Below, piece by piece: positions 7,238 to 14,381 of a stretch of 23,163 nucleotides of DNA. Each line of letters begins with the position of its first letter. The stretch's first letter is position 1. The stretch is from a virus: the IMG/VR virus record IMGVR_UViG_3300024327_000042, positions 1 to 23,163 of that record, one strand, 5' to 3'. Position numbers and translations under genes: made by a program. Below the pieces are notes generated by a model that was not told where the DNA came from, searched no databases, and saw nothing but the letters and a program-made list of their open reading frames with translations.

Positions 7238-7901
7238 AGGCACTATGGATGTATTGAAAAACTATTCTGAAATTAATCAGTCTATTGTTATTAAAGAAGG
7301 GAATGAGATCAAAACCATTTCTGCATTGAAGAATATTCTTTCAAGGGCAGTAGTTAAAGAAAACTTTCCAAAGGATTTTGCAATTTATGATTTGCCTACA
7401 TTCATTGGTTTTCATTCTACTATGTCGGAGCCTGAGTTTGAATTTAATGATGCATCTATGACTCTTGGTGATGCAAAAGGTAAAGGTAAATACTTTTATG
7501 CAGAGCCCTCTTTGGTTGTAACACCGCCCGAGAAAAACATTGATATGCCTGAGAGTGATATCAATTTTGAGTTGAAGAATGATGTGCTTGAAGATATTAT
7601 GAAGAAAGCAAATGTTCTTAAACTTGCTGATATTGGATTAAAGAGTTGTCCTAAATCACAAGGGCTCTATCTGTATGCAACCAATAAGAATAATGATACT
7701 TCAAATGATTATTCTGTACAAGTAGGAACTGGTGCTACAAAGAAATTCAATATTGTCTTTAAGAAAGATAACTTGAAGATTATTCCCGGCGACTATGATG
7801 TTACCATTGCAAATGGTATTTCTCATTTCGTGAATAAAGATGCAAATGTTGAATTGGAATATTGGATTGCCTTGGAAGCTAATTCTGATTATGGTGAGTA
7901 G
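7224..7901 (+). CDS. 45: DNA polymerase sliding clamp (T4 gp45-like)
   Basis: The 225-residue protein (T4 gp45 has 228) begins MKISKGTMDVLKNYSEIN, closely matching the start of T4 gp45. Further matching blocks are DFAIYDLPTFIG and the C-terminal IIPGDYDVTI and YWIALEANSD. The clamp is a trimeric ring that encircles DNA, tethers polymerase gp43 and, in T4, also activates late transcription. The ATG at 7224 sits 7 bases after AGGAG (7212-7216); an upstream in-frame TTG at 7206 lies within the previous gene and is rejected. Two genes downstream is the clamp-loader ATPase gp44. A clamp-binding tail (SLESFFG) is visible at the C-terminus of the polymerase in this window, consistent with a working pair. 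Confidence 0.95.
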   Translation: MKISKGTMDVLKNYSEINQSIVIKEGNEIKTISALKNILSRAVVKENFPKDFAIYDLPTFIGFHSTMSEPEFEFNDASMTLGDAKGKGKYFYAEPSLVVTPPEKNIDMPESDINFELKNDVLEDIMKKANVLKLADIGLKSCPKSQGLYLYATNKNNDTSNDYSVQVGTGATKKFNIVFKKDNLKIIPGDYDVTIANGISHFVNKDANVELEYWIALEANSDYGE

Positions 7902-7903
7902 GA

Positions 7904-8509
7904 ATGGCATTCTATATATTTCCACAAGCAATACCAAAAGTAGAATGTAAAAAACTTTTAAACTATTGTTTGCAAAATTCTGATTTTGAAGATGCCTCTG
8001 TTATCAAATCAGGTTACTCTGATGTAGCTGAAGAGGATAACGATGATAAATCTGAAACTAAACATGAAGCAAGAAAAACAGCTGTCAGTTTTATTACTGA
8101 TAGAGAAAACTTGATGAATGAGATAGTTTGGGGATTTATCAGACAAGCAAATGCAGAGTTTTTCAAATATAAGTTAGATTACTTTCAAGCTATTCAATTT
8201 GCTAGATATCAGGATGGTGGGCATTATGATTGGCATCAGGATGCTTCACCACAAGATTTAGCAAATGAAGGCAGAAAATTATCTTTAACTTTTTCATTAA
8301 CAGATGATACCGAGTATGATGGTGGCTTGTTACAATTTTATAATGGTGATAAACCTTATGATGATAAAGACCATGATGTAGAAAGAGATATCAAATCGGT
8401 TGGTACTGTTATTGTATTTGATAGTAGAGATTGGCATAGAGTAACGCCAGTAACGAAAGGAGTAAGATATTCCATAGTTTGTTGGACTGTTGGCCCTAAC
8501 TTTATTTAA
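7904..8509 (+). CDS. 2-oxoglutarate/Fe(II) oxygenase (prolyl hydroxylase-like)
   Basis: The 201-residue protein is a complete P4H-type dioxygenase domain. It has the iron-binding H111-x-D113 in YQDGGHYDWHQD, the distal H178 in DWHRV and the 2-oxoglutarate-binding R188 in GVRYS. Such enzymes hydroxylate proteins, nucleic-acid bases or small molecules using oxygen and 2-oxoglutarate, and are frequent in marine T4-like phages, where substrates are mostly unknown. The gene starts two bases after the clamp stop codon, with GTAGGA in the overlap region, and lies between clamp and clamp-loader genes. This placement suggests a replication-linked or nucleic-acid-linked substrate, but this is inference. 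Residues 44-58 form an acidic, likely flexible loop. Confidence 0.9.
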   Translation: MAFYIFPQAIPKVECKKLLNYCLQNSDFEDASVIKSGYSDVAEEDNDDKSETKHEARKTAVSFITDRENLMNEIVWGFIRQANAEFFKYKLDYFQAIQFARYQDGGHYDWHQDASPQDLANEGRKLSLTFSLTDDTEYDGGLLQFYNGDKPYDDKDHDVERDIKSVGTVIVFDSRDWHRVTPVTKGVRYSIVCWTVGPNFI

Positions 8510-8521
8510 GAGAGGATTGTG

Positions 8522-9463
8522 ATGAAAGATAATATATTATGGGTTGAGAAGTATCGGCCAGACATGATTGAAGATTGTATTTTACCTGATTCAACAAAAG
8601 ATATTTTCCAGTCGATTGTTGAATCGGGGGAGTTGCCGAATCTCCTATTATTCGGCACATCGGGCGTCGGAAAGACTACGGTTGCTAAAGCATTATGCAA
8701 CCAGCTCAAAACTGATTGGTTGATGATTAATGGAAGTGATGAAGGCAGAATGATTGATACTCTGCGAACTACTATAAGTAGTTATGCTTCAACCGTAAGT
8801 CTTTCCGGCGGCAAGAAGGTTATCATTATAGATGAAGCAGATTATATGAACAAGGATTCCGTCCAACCTGCAATGCGTGGTTTGATAGAAGAATTTTCAA
8901 ATAATTGTCGTTTCATTTTTACTTGTAATTATAAAAACAGAATTATCCCAGCACTTCATTCAAGATGTTCTGTCGTGGATTTTCAGATACCAAAAGAAGA
9001 AAAGCCAGAACTTGCTCAGAAGTTTTCAGCTGCAGTACTAAGTATATTAGATGGTGAAGGAGTGAAGTATAAACCAGATGTAGTTGCACAACTTGTTGTA
9101 AAATTCTTTCCAGATTTTAGAAGGGTTTTGAATGAGCTCCAGAAGCATTCTATAGGTGGAACGATTGATCCTGATGTTTTGAAATCTTCATCAAATGAAA
9201 ATTTTGATGAGTTAATTGGTTTCTTAAAGAAAAAAGATTTTACACCTATGCGTAAGTGGGTTGCACAGAATATTGACAATGACCATGTGAGGTTATACCG
9301 TCAAGTTTATGACTCTCTATTTACAAAACTGGATAAAGGAAGTGTGCCACAGGCTGTATTGACTATAGCTGATTACTCTTACAAGTCTGCCTTTGTTGCA
9401 GATCAAGAAATCAATATGGTTGCTTGTTTAACAGAACTTATGATGAATAGTGAGTTTGTATGA
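8522..9463 (+). CDS. 44: Clamp-loader ATPase large subunit (T4 gp44-like)
   Basis: The 313-residue AAA+ protein (T4 gp44 has 319) shows EKYRP near the N-terminus, Walker A GTSGVGKT (45-52), Walker B IIIDEAD (101-107) and the SRC arginine-finger motif (147-149). In T4 four gp44 and one gp62 form the ATP-driven machine that opens gp45 and loads it on primer-template DNA. The ATG at 8522 follows AGAGGA (8511-8516); a GTG directly before it is less likely. In T4 gene 62 is adjacent to gene 44, but here its counterpart lies 7 kb downstream at 16474, beyond the deazaguanine island. The stop overlaps the next ATG (ATGA). Confidence 0.95.
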   Translation: MKDNILWVEKYRPDMIEDCILPDSTKDIFQSIVESGELPNLLLFGTSGVGKTTVAKALCNQLKTDWLMINGSDEGRMIDTLRTTISSYASTVSLSGGKKVIIIDEADYMNKDSVQPAMRGLIEEFSNNCRFIFTCNYKNRIIPALHSRCSVVDFQIPKEEKPELAQKFSAAVLSILDGEGVKYKPDVVAQLVVKFFPDFRRVLNELQKHSIGGTIDPDVLKSSSNENFDELIGFLKKKDFTPMRKWVAQNIDNDHVRLYRQVYDSLFTKLDKGSVPQAVLTIADYSYKSAFVADQEINMVACLTELMMNSEFV

Positions 9464-10065
9464 GTATAATAGAAATAGAAGATAGACCTAAATGTGGTTA
9501 TTGTAAATTTGGTCTTGCTGATGGTATGGGCAAAAGAAAGGATAGAAGTCGTAAATGGCGAACATGGGATGGTAAGTTTGAATGTAAACTTTGTCAAGTT
9601 TCTCGTATTAATACAACTAGTGAAAAAGGATATCCTACAATGAATTATCAACATCACAAAATAAATTATTGTGAAAATAAAGATGGAAGATTAGGATTTG
9701 TTTGTCCTTCAGATATGTTATATAATTTTACGTTATTTGGGAATTTTTCTTTTTTAGACGGAGATCATATTGACGAAGATCATGGAAATGAAGATGGTCA
9801 AAATATTCAAACTCTTTGTCATGCACCGTGTCATTTAATTAAAAGTCAATTTTCAACAGATACACAGTATACAGAAGAAGCACGATTAAAAATAATGTTT
9901 ATGTTGAATATGATTTATAGTAAAGAAAAAGATAAAAATAACTTCTATCATAGTGAAGTAGTTTTTAAAAGATTGAAAGAAAGGATGTTGGTGAAGTCTG
10001 GTAGACTTGATGAAGCTGATACTTTATATCAAGGACCTTCAGCTCACCTTTCAAATTTCATATAA
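9460..10065 (+). CDS. HNH endonuclease, probably free-standing homing type
   Basis: The 201-residue protein has two zinc-type Cys pairs (C12/C15 and C42/C45) and an HNH core with D102-H103, N115 and the C120-x3-C124-H125 cluster. HNH enzymes cut DNA with one metal ion and are common as selfish, free-standing homing endonucleases in T4-like phages. The Arg/Lys-rich stretch (24-34) could contact DNA. The gene overlaps the gp44 stop (ATGA) and marks the left border of the deazaguanine island. It could have helped the island enter between genes 44 and 62. The DNA looks more AT-rich than gene 44. A restriction or defence role is an alternative. Confidence 0.88.
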   Translation: MSIIEIEDRPKCGYCKFGLADGMGKRKDRSRKWRTWDGKFECKLCQVSRINTTSEKGYPTMNYQHHKINYCENKDGRLGFVCPSDMLYNFTLFGNFSFLDGDHIDEDHGNEDGQNIQTLCHAPCHLIKSQFSTDTQYTEEARLKIMFMLNMIYSKEKDKNNFYHSEVVFKRLKERMLVKSGRLDEADTLYQGPSAHLSNFI

Positions 10066-10079
10066 TCTTAACTATTTCC

Positions 10080-10108
10080 TTGTATTATAAACTTTTTTAT
10101 GGTACACT
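10080..10108 (+). promoter_or_regulatory. Promoter P3, leaderless start for queE
   Basis: TTGTAT (10080-10085), 17-base spacer, TACACT (10103-10108), TG at 10100-10101. It shares TTTCCTTG with the other three promoters. The -10 ends six bases before the queE ATG (10115), so transcription is predicted to begin at or next to that A. No Shine-Dalgarno sequence is visible upstream. Confidence 0.8.
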
Positions 10109-10114
10109 TATATT

Positions 10115-11026
10115 ATGAATAAACTTAAATATAGTGAAATGTTTTATTCCCTCCAAGGAGAAGGAAGGTACGTTGGTGTGCCTTCCGTTTTCCTTCGGTT
10201 GTTTGGTTGTAACTTTGAATGTCGTGGCTTCGGTCAAGATAGAGATAAATCCAAATGGTTACCTGAAGCTCAGATGCCTCACAACCAAAACCATCCTAAT
10301 GTAAAAACAATTAAAGATTTACCAGTTCCTCATGTTGGGTGTGATAGTTCATTCAGTTGGGGAAAGAAGTGGGGTCATCTAGCTGAGAATGATGATATTG
10401 AAACCATCATTAAAAAGATGGATGAGCTTACAAACTGGTATGGTGAAAAGGAAAGAATGGAAGGTGATTTGTCACCTGTATTAAAACAAGATGATGGAGC
10501 TCACTTAGTTATTACTGGTGGTGAACCATTGCTTAAAGGTTTTCAACCAGCAGTAAGAGAATTAATTACAAGTCCATTATTGAAAACAAGATATGTTACA
10601 TTTGAAACTAATGGTACACAAATCTTTACACCAGAAAATTCACCAGAGTATATGCAAAAGTTTGGTGTAGGTAAGAATTGTGGAATTACTTGGTCTGTAT
10701 CACCTAAACTTTCCAATAGTGGTGAAAGTTTTAGTGATGCAATTAGACCAGAAGCATTGGCATCATATAATGCATGGCCTTATTCATATTTGTATTTGAA
10801 GTTTGTTGTTAGAGATGCATTTGATATAATAGAAGTAGAACAAGCATTAAAAGAGTATGATAACGCAAGAGTTAATATAGATGCAGTATATCTAATGCCT
10901 GAAGGTGGTACAAGTGATGGTATGAAATTAACAGAATATGAAGTAGCACAACTAACATTAAAACATGGTTATAAGTATAGTCCTAGACTACATATAAATC
11001 TCTTTGGAAATGAGTGGGGTACATGA
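10115..11026 (+). CDS. queE: 7-carboxy-7-deazaguanine synthase QueE (radical SAM)
   Basis: The 303-residue enzyme turns 6-carboxytetrahydropterin into 7-carboxy-7-deazaguanine (CDG) using S-adenosylmethionine and a [4Fe-4S] cluster. Visible features are FYSLQGEG near the N-terminus, GCNFEC (C32, C36), CDSSFSW (C76) and the SAM-binding TGGEP segment, followed by FETNGTQ. Normal QueE binds its cluster with Cx3Cx2C; here the third Cys is separated by 39 residues (Cx3Cx39C), and the residue at the usual third position is Phe39. The CDSSFSW segment matches the 'CDTxYSW' that normally carries the third Cys, so this is an insertion and not a lost ligand. The gene has its own promoter with a predicted leaderless start and opens the queuosine-type pathway operon. 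Its stop overlaps the next gene. Confidence 0.93.
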   Translation: MNKLKYSEMFYSLQGEGRYVGVPSVFLRLFGCNFECRGFGQDRDKSKWLPEAQMPHNQNHPNVKTIKDLPVPHVGCDSSFSWGKKWGHLAENDDIETIIKKMDELTNWYGEKERMEGDLSPVLKQDDGAHLVITGGEPLLKGFQPAVRELITSPLLKTRYVTFETNGTQIFTPENSPEYMQKFGVGKNCGITWSVSPKLSNSGESFSDAIRPEALASYNAWPYSYLYLKFVVRDAFDIIEVEQALKEYDNARVNIDAVYLMPEGGTSDGMKLTEYEVAQLTLKHGYKYSPRLHINLFGNEWGT

Positions 11027-11493
11027 TGGCAGGAAAAGATGTGAAAAAAAGAGGTCGTTCAGGAGCAAGAGGTATACCTAAAGTTGATAAAGTACTAGAT
11101 AAGGAGATGTTTATAGATAAATATACAGATGAAAACGGAAAACATATTCGTCTTGGAAAGTTTAGACTTTCACATGAAGTTAATAATTTATTAGCAAATA
11201 TAGCTTATCAGTTAAAAGTTTCAAGGTCAGAATTGGTAAGAACAATATTAGAAACTTATGTAAGACATTATCAAGAAGCTAAAGAAGTAAATGCCAGACC
11301 ATATTTAACACCAGCACTTTCTATTGAGTCTTGGTTACAAGAAAGAAATGATTTTACTATTTTAATGAATCAACTCAAAGAACAAAATAGGTTGATTCAA
11401 GAAAACTCAAAATCACCAGAAGTTAAAGTGATGTCAACACAAATGGCTATACTAGCCCAAATGTTAAACCTTACAAATAAGAATGTGATATGA
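11023..11493 (+). CDS. Ribbon-helix-helix DNA-binding protein
   Basis: The start is ATG at 11023 (overlapping the queE stop as ATGA) or the next codon, ATG at 11026. The 156-residue product has a basic N-terminus (about residues 4-20, many Lys, Arg, Gly), then a ribbon-helix-helix domain: strand near 42-49, helix A around 51-63, and helix B containing the typical SRSELVRTILETYV (67-80). The C-terminal half is helical and Gln/Asn-rich, possibly for oligomerisation. Such dimers bind DNA operators through the beta ribbon. Placed between queE and the rest of the pathway, it could regulate the modification operon, for example at promoter P3. That target is inferred, not shown. Confidence 0.85.
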   Translation: MMAGKDVKKRGRSGARGIPKVDKVLDKEMFIDKYTDENGKHIRLGKFRLSHEVNNLLANIAYQLKVSRSELVRTILETYVRHYQEAKEVNARPYLTPALSIESWLQERNDFTILMNQLKEQNRLIQENSKSPEVKVMSTQMAILAQMLNLTNKNVI

Positions 11494-11957
11494 ATAAATA
11501 TAATTATTATTATGATGAGTACTTAAAAGATGTTAAAGATATAGTAGAAAGATATAAAAAAGTTCCTAGTCTACATATTGTTGGTGTCCATCGTGGTTCA
11601 CTACCTATAGCTGTTCATTTAAGTAATGTGCTTGAATGTCCCATGAGTATTGTTAAGTTTCAACACATGGATGGTAATGATAAAAAAGCAGAGTGGTTAT
11701 TAAACCTTACAGATGATGTTAGTATTAGACCAGACAAATGTAAACAGTTTTTTCCTAGATTACTTGTTATAGATGATGTTTATGATACTGGTACAACCTT
11801 TAGAGCTATTAAAGAATTACCAGAATTTCAAAATAATCCTGACTATTGTTTACTTGCATTATTTGGAAATAAAAATGATGATGATGTTTCTTATATACAT
11901 GAACAACTTTATAGGTGGATTGTATATCCTTGGGAAAGAGTAGCAGGTGGATTATGA
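11490..11957 (+). CDS. Type I phosphoribosyltransferase, purine-salvage-like
   Basis: The 155-residue protein carries the PRPP-binding signature LLVIDDVYDTGTT (91-103, acidic pair D95-D96, loop D99-T103) and the N-terminal VGVHRGSLPIA loop. Its end, IVYPWE, resembles xanthine-guanine phosphoribosyltransferases. These enzymes join a purine base to PRPP to make the nucleotide. It overlaps both neighbours by ATGA junctions, inside the deazaguanine operon. Since a DNA transglycosylase (14378-15625) releases guanine when it inserts the modified base, this enzyme could convert that guanine to GMP and so refill the GTP pool used by FolE. Use of a 7-deazapurine base is another possibility. The substrate cannot be fixed from the sequence. 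Confidence 0.87.
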   Translation: MNKYNYYYDEYLKDVKDIVERYKKVPSLHIVGVHRGSLPIAVHLSNVLECPMSIVKFQHMDGNDKKAEWLLNLTDDVSIRPDKCKQFFPRLLVIDDVYDTGTTFRAIKELPEFQNNPDYCLLALFGNKNDDDVSYIHEQLYRWIVYPWERVAGGL

Positions 11958-12400
11958 AATATCAAAGTACAAAAACTTATGGTAATGATAGAGGTTTGAG
12001 TTGTTGTTTTAGGCAATGGAGAGCAGACCATAGCCATTGTAGCTTATTACACGGATATAGTCTGGGATTTCGTTTTGTTTTTGAATCAGATACTTTAGAT
12101 GAAAGAAATTGGGTTTATGATTTTGGTGATTGCAAATGGATTAAAGAATTTCTGGAAGATACTTTTGACCATACCTTAGTTATTGCAAGTGATGATCCTG
12201 AGGTAGAATTATTTAAAGGTTTATATGAGAAAAAGGTGTGTAAGCTTTGGGTATTGGATAATGTTGGTTGTGAAAAGTTTGCAGAACTGGTATATGTATA
12301 TGTAGCACCAACCCTTAAAGAAAAAACAGAAGGGAGAGTTAGTTTACATAGTGTTGAGTGTTTTGAGCATGGAGCTAATAGTGCAATTTATTTAGGTTAA
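11954..12400 (+). CDS. queD: 6-carboxytetrahydropterin synthase QueD
   Basis: The 148-residue protein belongs to the PTPS/QueD family: CSLLHGYSL (29-37), WVYDFGDCKWIKEFL and FDHTLVI are in the expected places. QueD converts dihydroneopterin triphosphate, the FolE product, into 6-carboxytetrahydropterin for QueE. The catalytic Cys is probably C29. The usual zinc motif HGH is HGY here (H33, Y35), and an extra His pair (H26, H28) precedes the Cys, so the metal site differs from textbook QueD. Similar 'FRQW...HGY' sequences occur in a divergent QueD branch as far as I recall, so activity is likely kept. The ATG at 11954 overlaps the previous stop (ATGA); an in-frame ORF extension to 11915 lies within the upstream gene and is rejected. 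Confidence 0.88.
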   Translation: MKYQSTKTYGNDRGLSCCFRQWRADHSHCSLLHGYSLGFRFVFESDTLDERNWVYDFGDCKWIKEFLEDTFDHTLVIASDDPEVELFKGLYEKKVCKLWVLDNVGCEKFAELVYVYVAPTLKEKTEGRVSLHSVECFEHGANSAIYLG

Positions 12401-12418
12401 TTGAGAGGAGTTTATATA

Positions 12419-13087
12419 ATGAAAATATCTGAAAAGATTAAAGCTGCATTGACTGATGGTTATTTAGCTAACGATACAATCTATGATGTTATTAATGATG
12501 ATGATAGAAAAGAACTTATAGAAGAGGTTGCAGAATCATTTCAAGGTGTATTGAATTCTTTGGTTATAGATACAAAGAATGACCACAATACACAAGAAAC
12601 AGCAAAACGTGTAGCTAAAATGTTTATCAATGAGATTTTTCGTGGTAGATATTATCCCCCACCCTGTGTTACAGCATTTCCCAATGCAAAGCAGTATGAC
12701 CAGATTTATATGTCTGGCCCTATAACAATTAATTCAACTTGCGCACACCATTTCCAAGCAATTTCTGGAAAGGCATATGTTGGAATCTTCCCTGGCCAGA
12801 AGGTTATTGGTTTATCCAAGTTCAATCGCATGGTTGATTGGGTTGCATCAAGACCACAAATTCAAGAAGAAATGACTGAACAAATCGCAGATATGATTGA
12901 GAAAGAAACTGAAGCAAAAGGTGTAGCTGTTATTGTTAAAGCAGAACATTTTTGTATGACAGCTAGAGGTGTCAAAGAGCATGAGAGTGATATGGTAACA
13001 TCTGTTGTTCGAGGTATTTTCCGTGAAGAACCAGCAACAAAGGCCGAGTTCTTTTCTTTGTTAAGTAATATGAAAGGGATGAGATAA
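12419..13087 (+). CDS. folE: GTP cyclohydrolase I FolE
   Basis: The 222-residue enzyme opens and rearranges GTP to dihydroneopterin triphosphate, the first step of folate and 7-deazaguanine synthesis. All key residues are present: C108-A-H110-H111 in STCAHHF and C179 in EHFCMTARGV, matching the zinc ligands and catalytic His of the E. coli enzyme. Length equals the bacterial type. The ATG at 12419 follows GAGGAG (12405-12410); an upstream TTG at 12401 is unlikely. It is the only gene of the operon with a short gap and a strong Shine-Dalgarno site in front, which suggests high translation. The downstream gene starts on its stop codon (TAATG). Confidence 0.95.
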   Translation: MKISEKIKAALTDGYLANDTIYDVINDDDRKELIEEVAESFQGVLNSLVIDTKNDHNTQETAKRVAKMFINEIFRGRYYPPPCVTAFPNAKQYDQIYMSGPITINSTCAHHFQAISGKAYVGIFPGQKVIGLSKFNRMVDWVASRPQIQEEMTEQIADMIEKETEAKGVAVIVKAEHFCMTARGVKEHESDMVTSVVRGIFREEPATKAEFFSLLSNMKGMR

Positions 13088-13599
13088 TGACAGCGTATAG
13101 TAAAAAGATTTCAAATTTTTCTATGAAGCAAACATATAAAAAAAACACTTATGATGATAAACGTAGTCGAGATGTTATGTGTGATGACCTTCAGAGAAGG
13201 TTTCCTAATTTAGATATAAGAATAAATGGAAAGTATGATTTTTGTGATTTGGCTGCTTATGACAAAGATGGTAATTTGGTATGTTTTTTTGAATTAGACC
13301 ATACCAATTCACAAACTTTACATTGGCCATGGTATTCTATACTTGAAAGGAAAATAGAAAGTATGAATGAAATGAACCAAATTGCACCCGTAAATATGGT
13401 TTGGATAACTTCTCAATTAACACAATATAGAATGTTGCCATTGTTTCTTGTACCAAATTGGAAAAATTATCCTTTAAAAGTGATTCCATATAAAAAAAAT
13501 GAAGATATTGAAAACTTGGTACATCCAGACGATTTTCATATCAGAATACCTTTTAAAGATTTAAAGACAAATCCTATTTATACTGTAGGAGAATATTAA
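13087..13599 (+). CDS. Unknown protein in deazaguanine operon, possible PD-(D/E)XK fold
   Basis: I do not recognise the family of this 170-residue protein. Residues 50-71 read as a beta hairpin with D51, D54 and then E69-L-D71, spaced as in PD-(D/E)XK nuclease-like domains, except that Asp replaces the usual Lys of the final motif. The N-terminus is basic (KKIS, YKKN, DKRSRD), and residues 76-84 are Trp-rich (HWPWY). The start overlaps the FolE stop (TAATG) and the stop overlaps the queC start in the same way, so it is tightly coupled to the pathway. It may handle DNA during modification or be a decayed nuclease. The fold assignment is low confidence; the gene itself is secure. Confidence 0.75.
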   Translation: MTAYSKKISNFSMKQTYKKNTYDDKRSRDVMCDDLQRRFPNLDIRINGKYDFCDLAAYDKDGNLVCFFELDHTNSQTLHWPWYSILERKIESMNEMNQIAPVNMVWITSQLTQYRMLPLFLVPNWKNYPLKVIPYKKNEDIENLVHPDDFHIRIPFKDLKTNPIYTVGEY

Positions 13600-14381
13600 T
13601 GGTAAACATGGTAACTAGTGGTAAACAGAAAGCTACTGGTAAATCTGTTTTATTATATTCTGGTGGCATGGATAGTTTGATGTTTGACTATTTAATGAAG
13701 CCTGATGTATTATTGTATATTCCAACTGGCAGTGAATATGAAATGATAGAAAGTAGTAAAATACAATTACTTGGTAAATATGGTTATTTGGATGAAGATA
13801 AATTGGTTGTTTTATCCCGTGTTTTAAATTTAAGTCAGTTTGAACGTGATGATGCAATCGTTCCGAATCGTAATGCACACTTGATGTTGTTGGCTTCTAT
13901 GTATGGTGAAAATCTAATACTTGGAAGTGTTCAAGGAGATAGGTCATTTGATAAAGACCCAATTTTCTATGATAAAATGACAGACTTGTTAAATCATATG
14001 TGGAAGGAACAACATTGGACTGAGGAACGTGTTTTTAAAGTTAGTTCTCCATATAAAGATAAAACAAAGACGGAGATTGTTAAAGAGTATCTGGAAAAGG
14101 GTGGAAGTGCAGACGCATTACTGCTTTCATGGAGTTGTTATGATCCACAATCAAGATTTCTTTTAGACCCCGAAAGGGCTTGTGGATGGTGTAAACCATG
14201 TTTTCGTAAATGGATTTCACTTCATAATAACAATATAAATATTCCAGAAGATTATTATGCAAACAATCCATGGGAAGCTCCATGGCTTGAAAAGTTAATT
14301 CCTTCTGTACTTGAAAAGAATTATCGAGGAAAAGAAGATTATGATTGGTGTGAAGCCTTAACAAGTAAAGGAGTTATATGA
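13599..14381 (+). CDS. queC: 7-cyano-7-deazaguanine (preQ0) synthase QueC
   Basis: The 260-residue protein is a PP-loop ATPase with LLYSGGMDS (18-26) and the C-terminal zinc site C180-x14-C195-x2-C198-x2-C201, both typical of QueC. QueC uses ATP and ammonia to turn CDG into preQ0. No fused amidotransferase or QueF-like reductase domain is present, so preQ0 is the expected end product of this gene set. The segment VPNRNAHL (88-95) fits the family's conserved 'PxRN' motif. The start uses a TAATG junction and the stop an ATGA junction with the transglycosylase. An internal TATAAATA (14234) looks like a late-promoter core but lies in coding sequence. Confidence 0.93.
   Translation: MVNMVTSGKQKATGKSVLLYSGGMDSLMFDYLMKPDVLLYIPTGSEYEMIESSKIQLLGKYGYLDEDKLVVLSRVLNLSQFERDDAIVPNRNAHLMLLASMYGENLILGSVQGDRSFDKDPIFYDKMTDLLNHMWKEQHWTEERVFKVSSPYKDKTKTEIVKEYLEKGGSADALLLSWSCYDPQSRFLLDPERACGWCKPCFRKWISLHNNNINIPEDYYANNPWEAPWLEKLIPSVLEKNYRGKEDYDWCEALTSKGVI

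Noticed and set aside
9464-10065. Search for gp62 directly after gp44
   Set aside because: The gene there has HNH motifs and no gp62 similarity; gp62 was recognised instead at 16474.
10230-10240. QueE apparently lacking its third cluster Cys
   Set aside because: A matching CDSSFSW segment with Cys76 is found 40 residues downstream, so the enzyme is more likely rearranged by insertion than inactive.
13575-13582. Minus-strand TATAAATA near the end of the unknown 170-residue gene
   Set aside because: No minus-strand gene exists nearby to be expressed.
14234-14241. TATAAATA inside queC
   Set aside because: It lies within coding sequence with no gene start nearby; chance matches are expected in AT-rich DNA.
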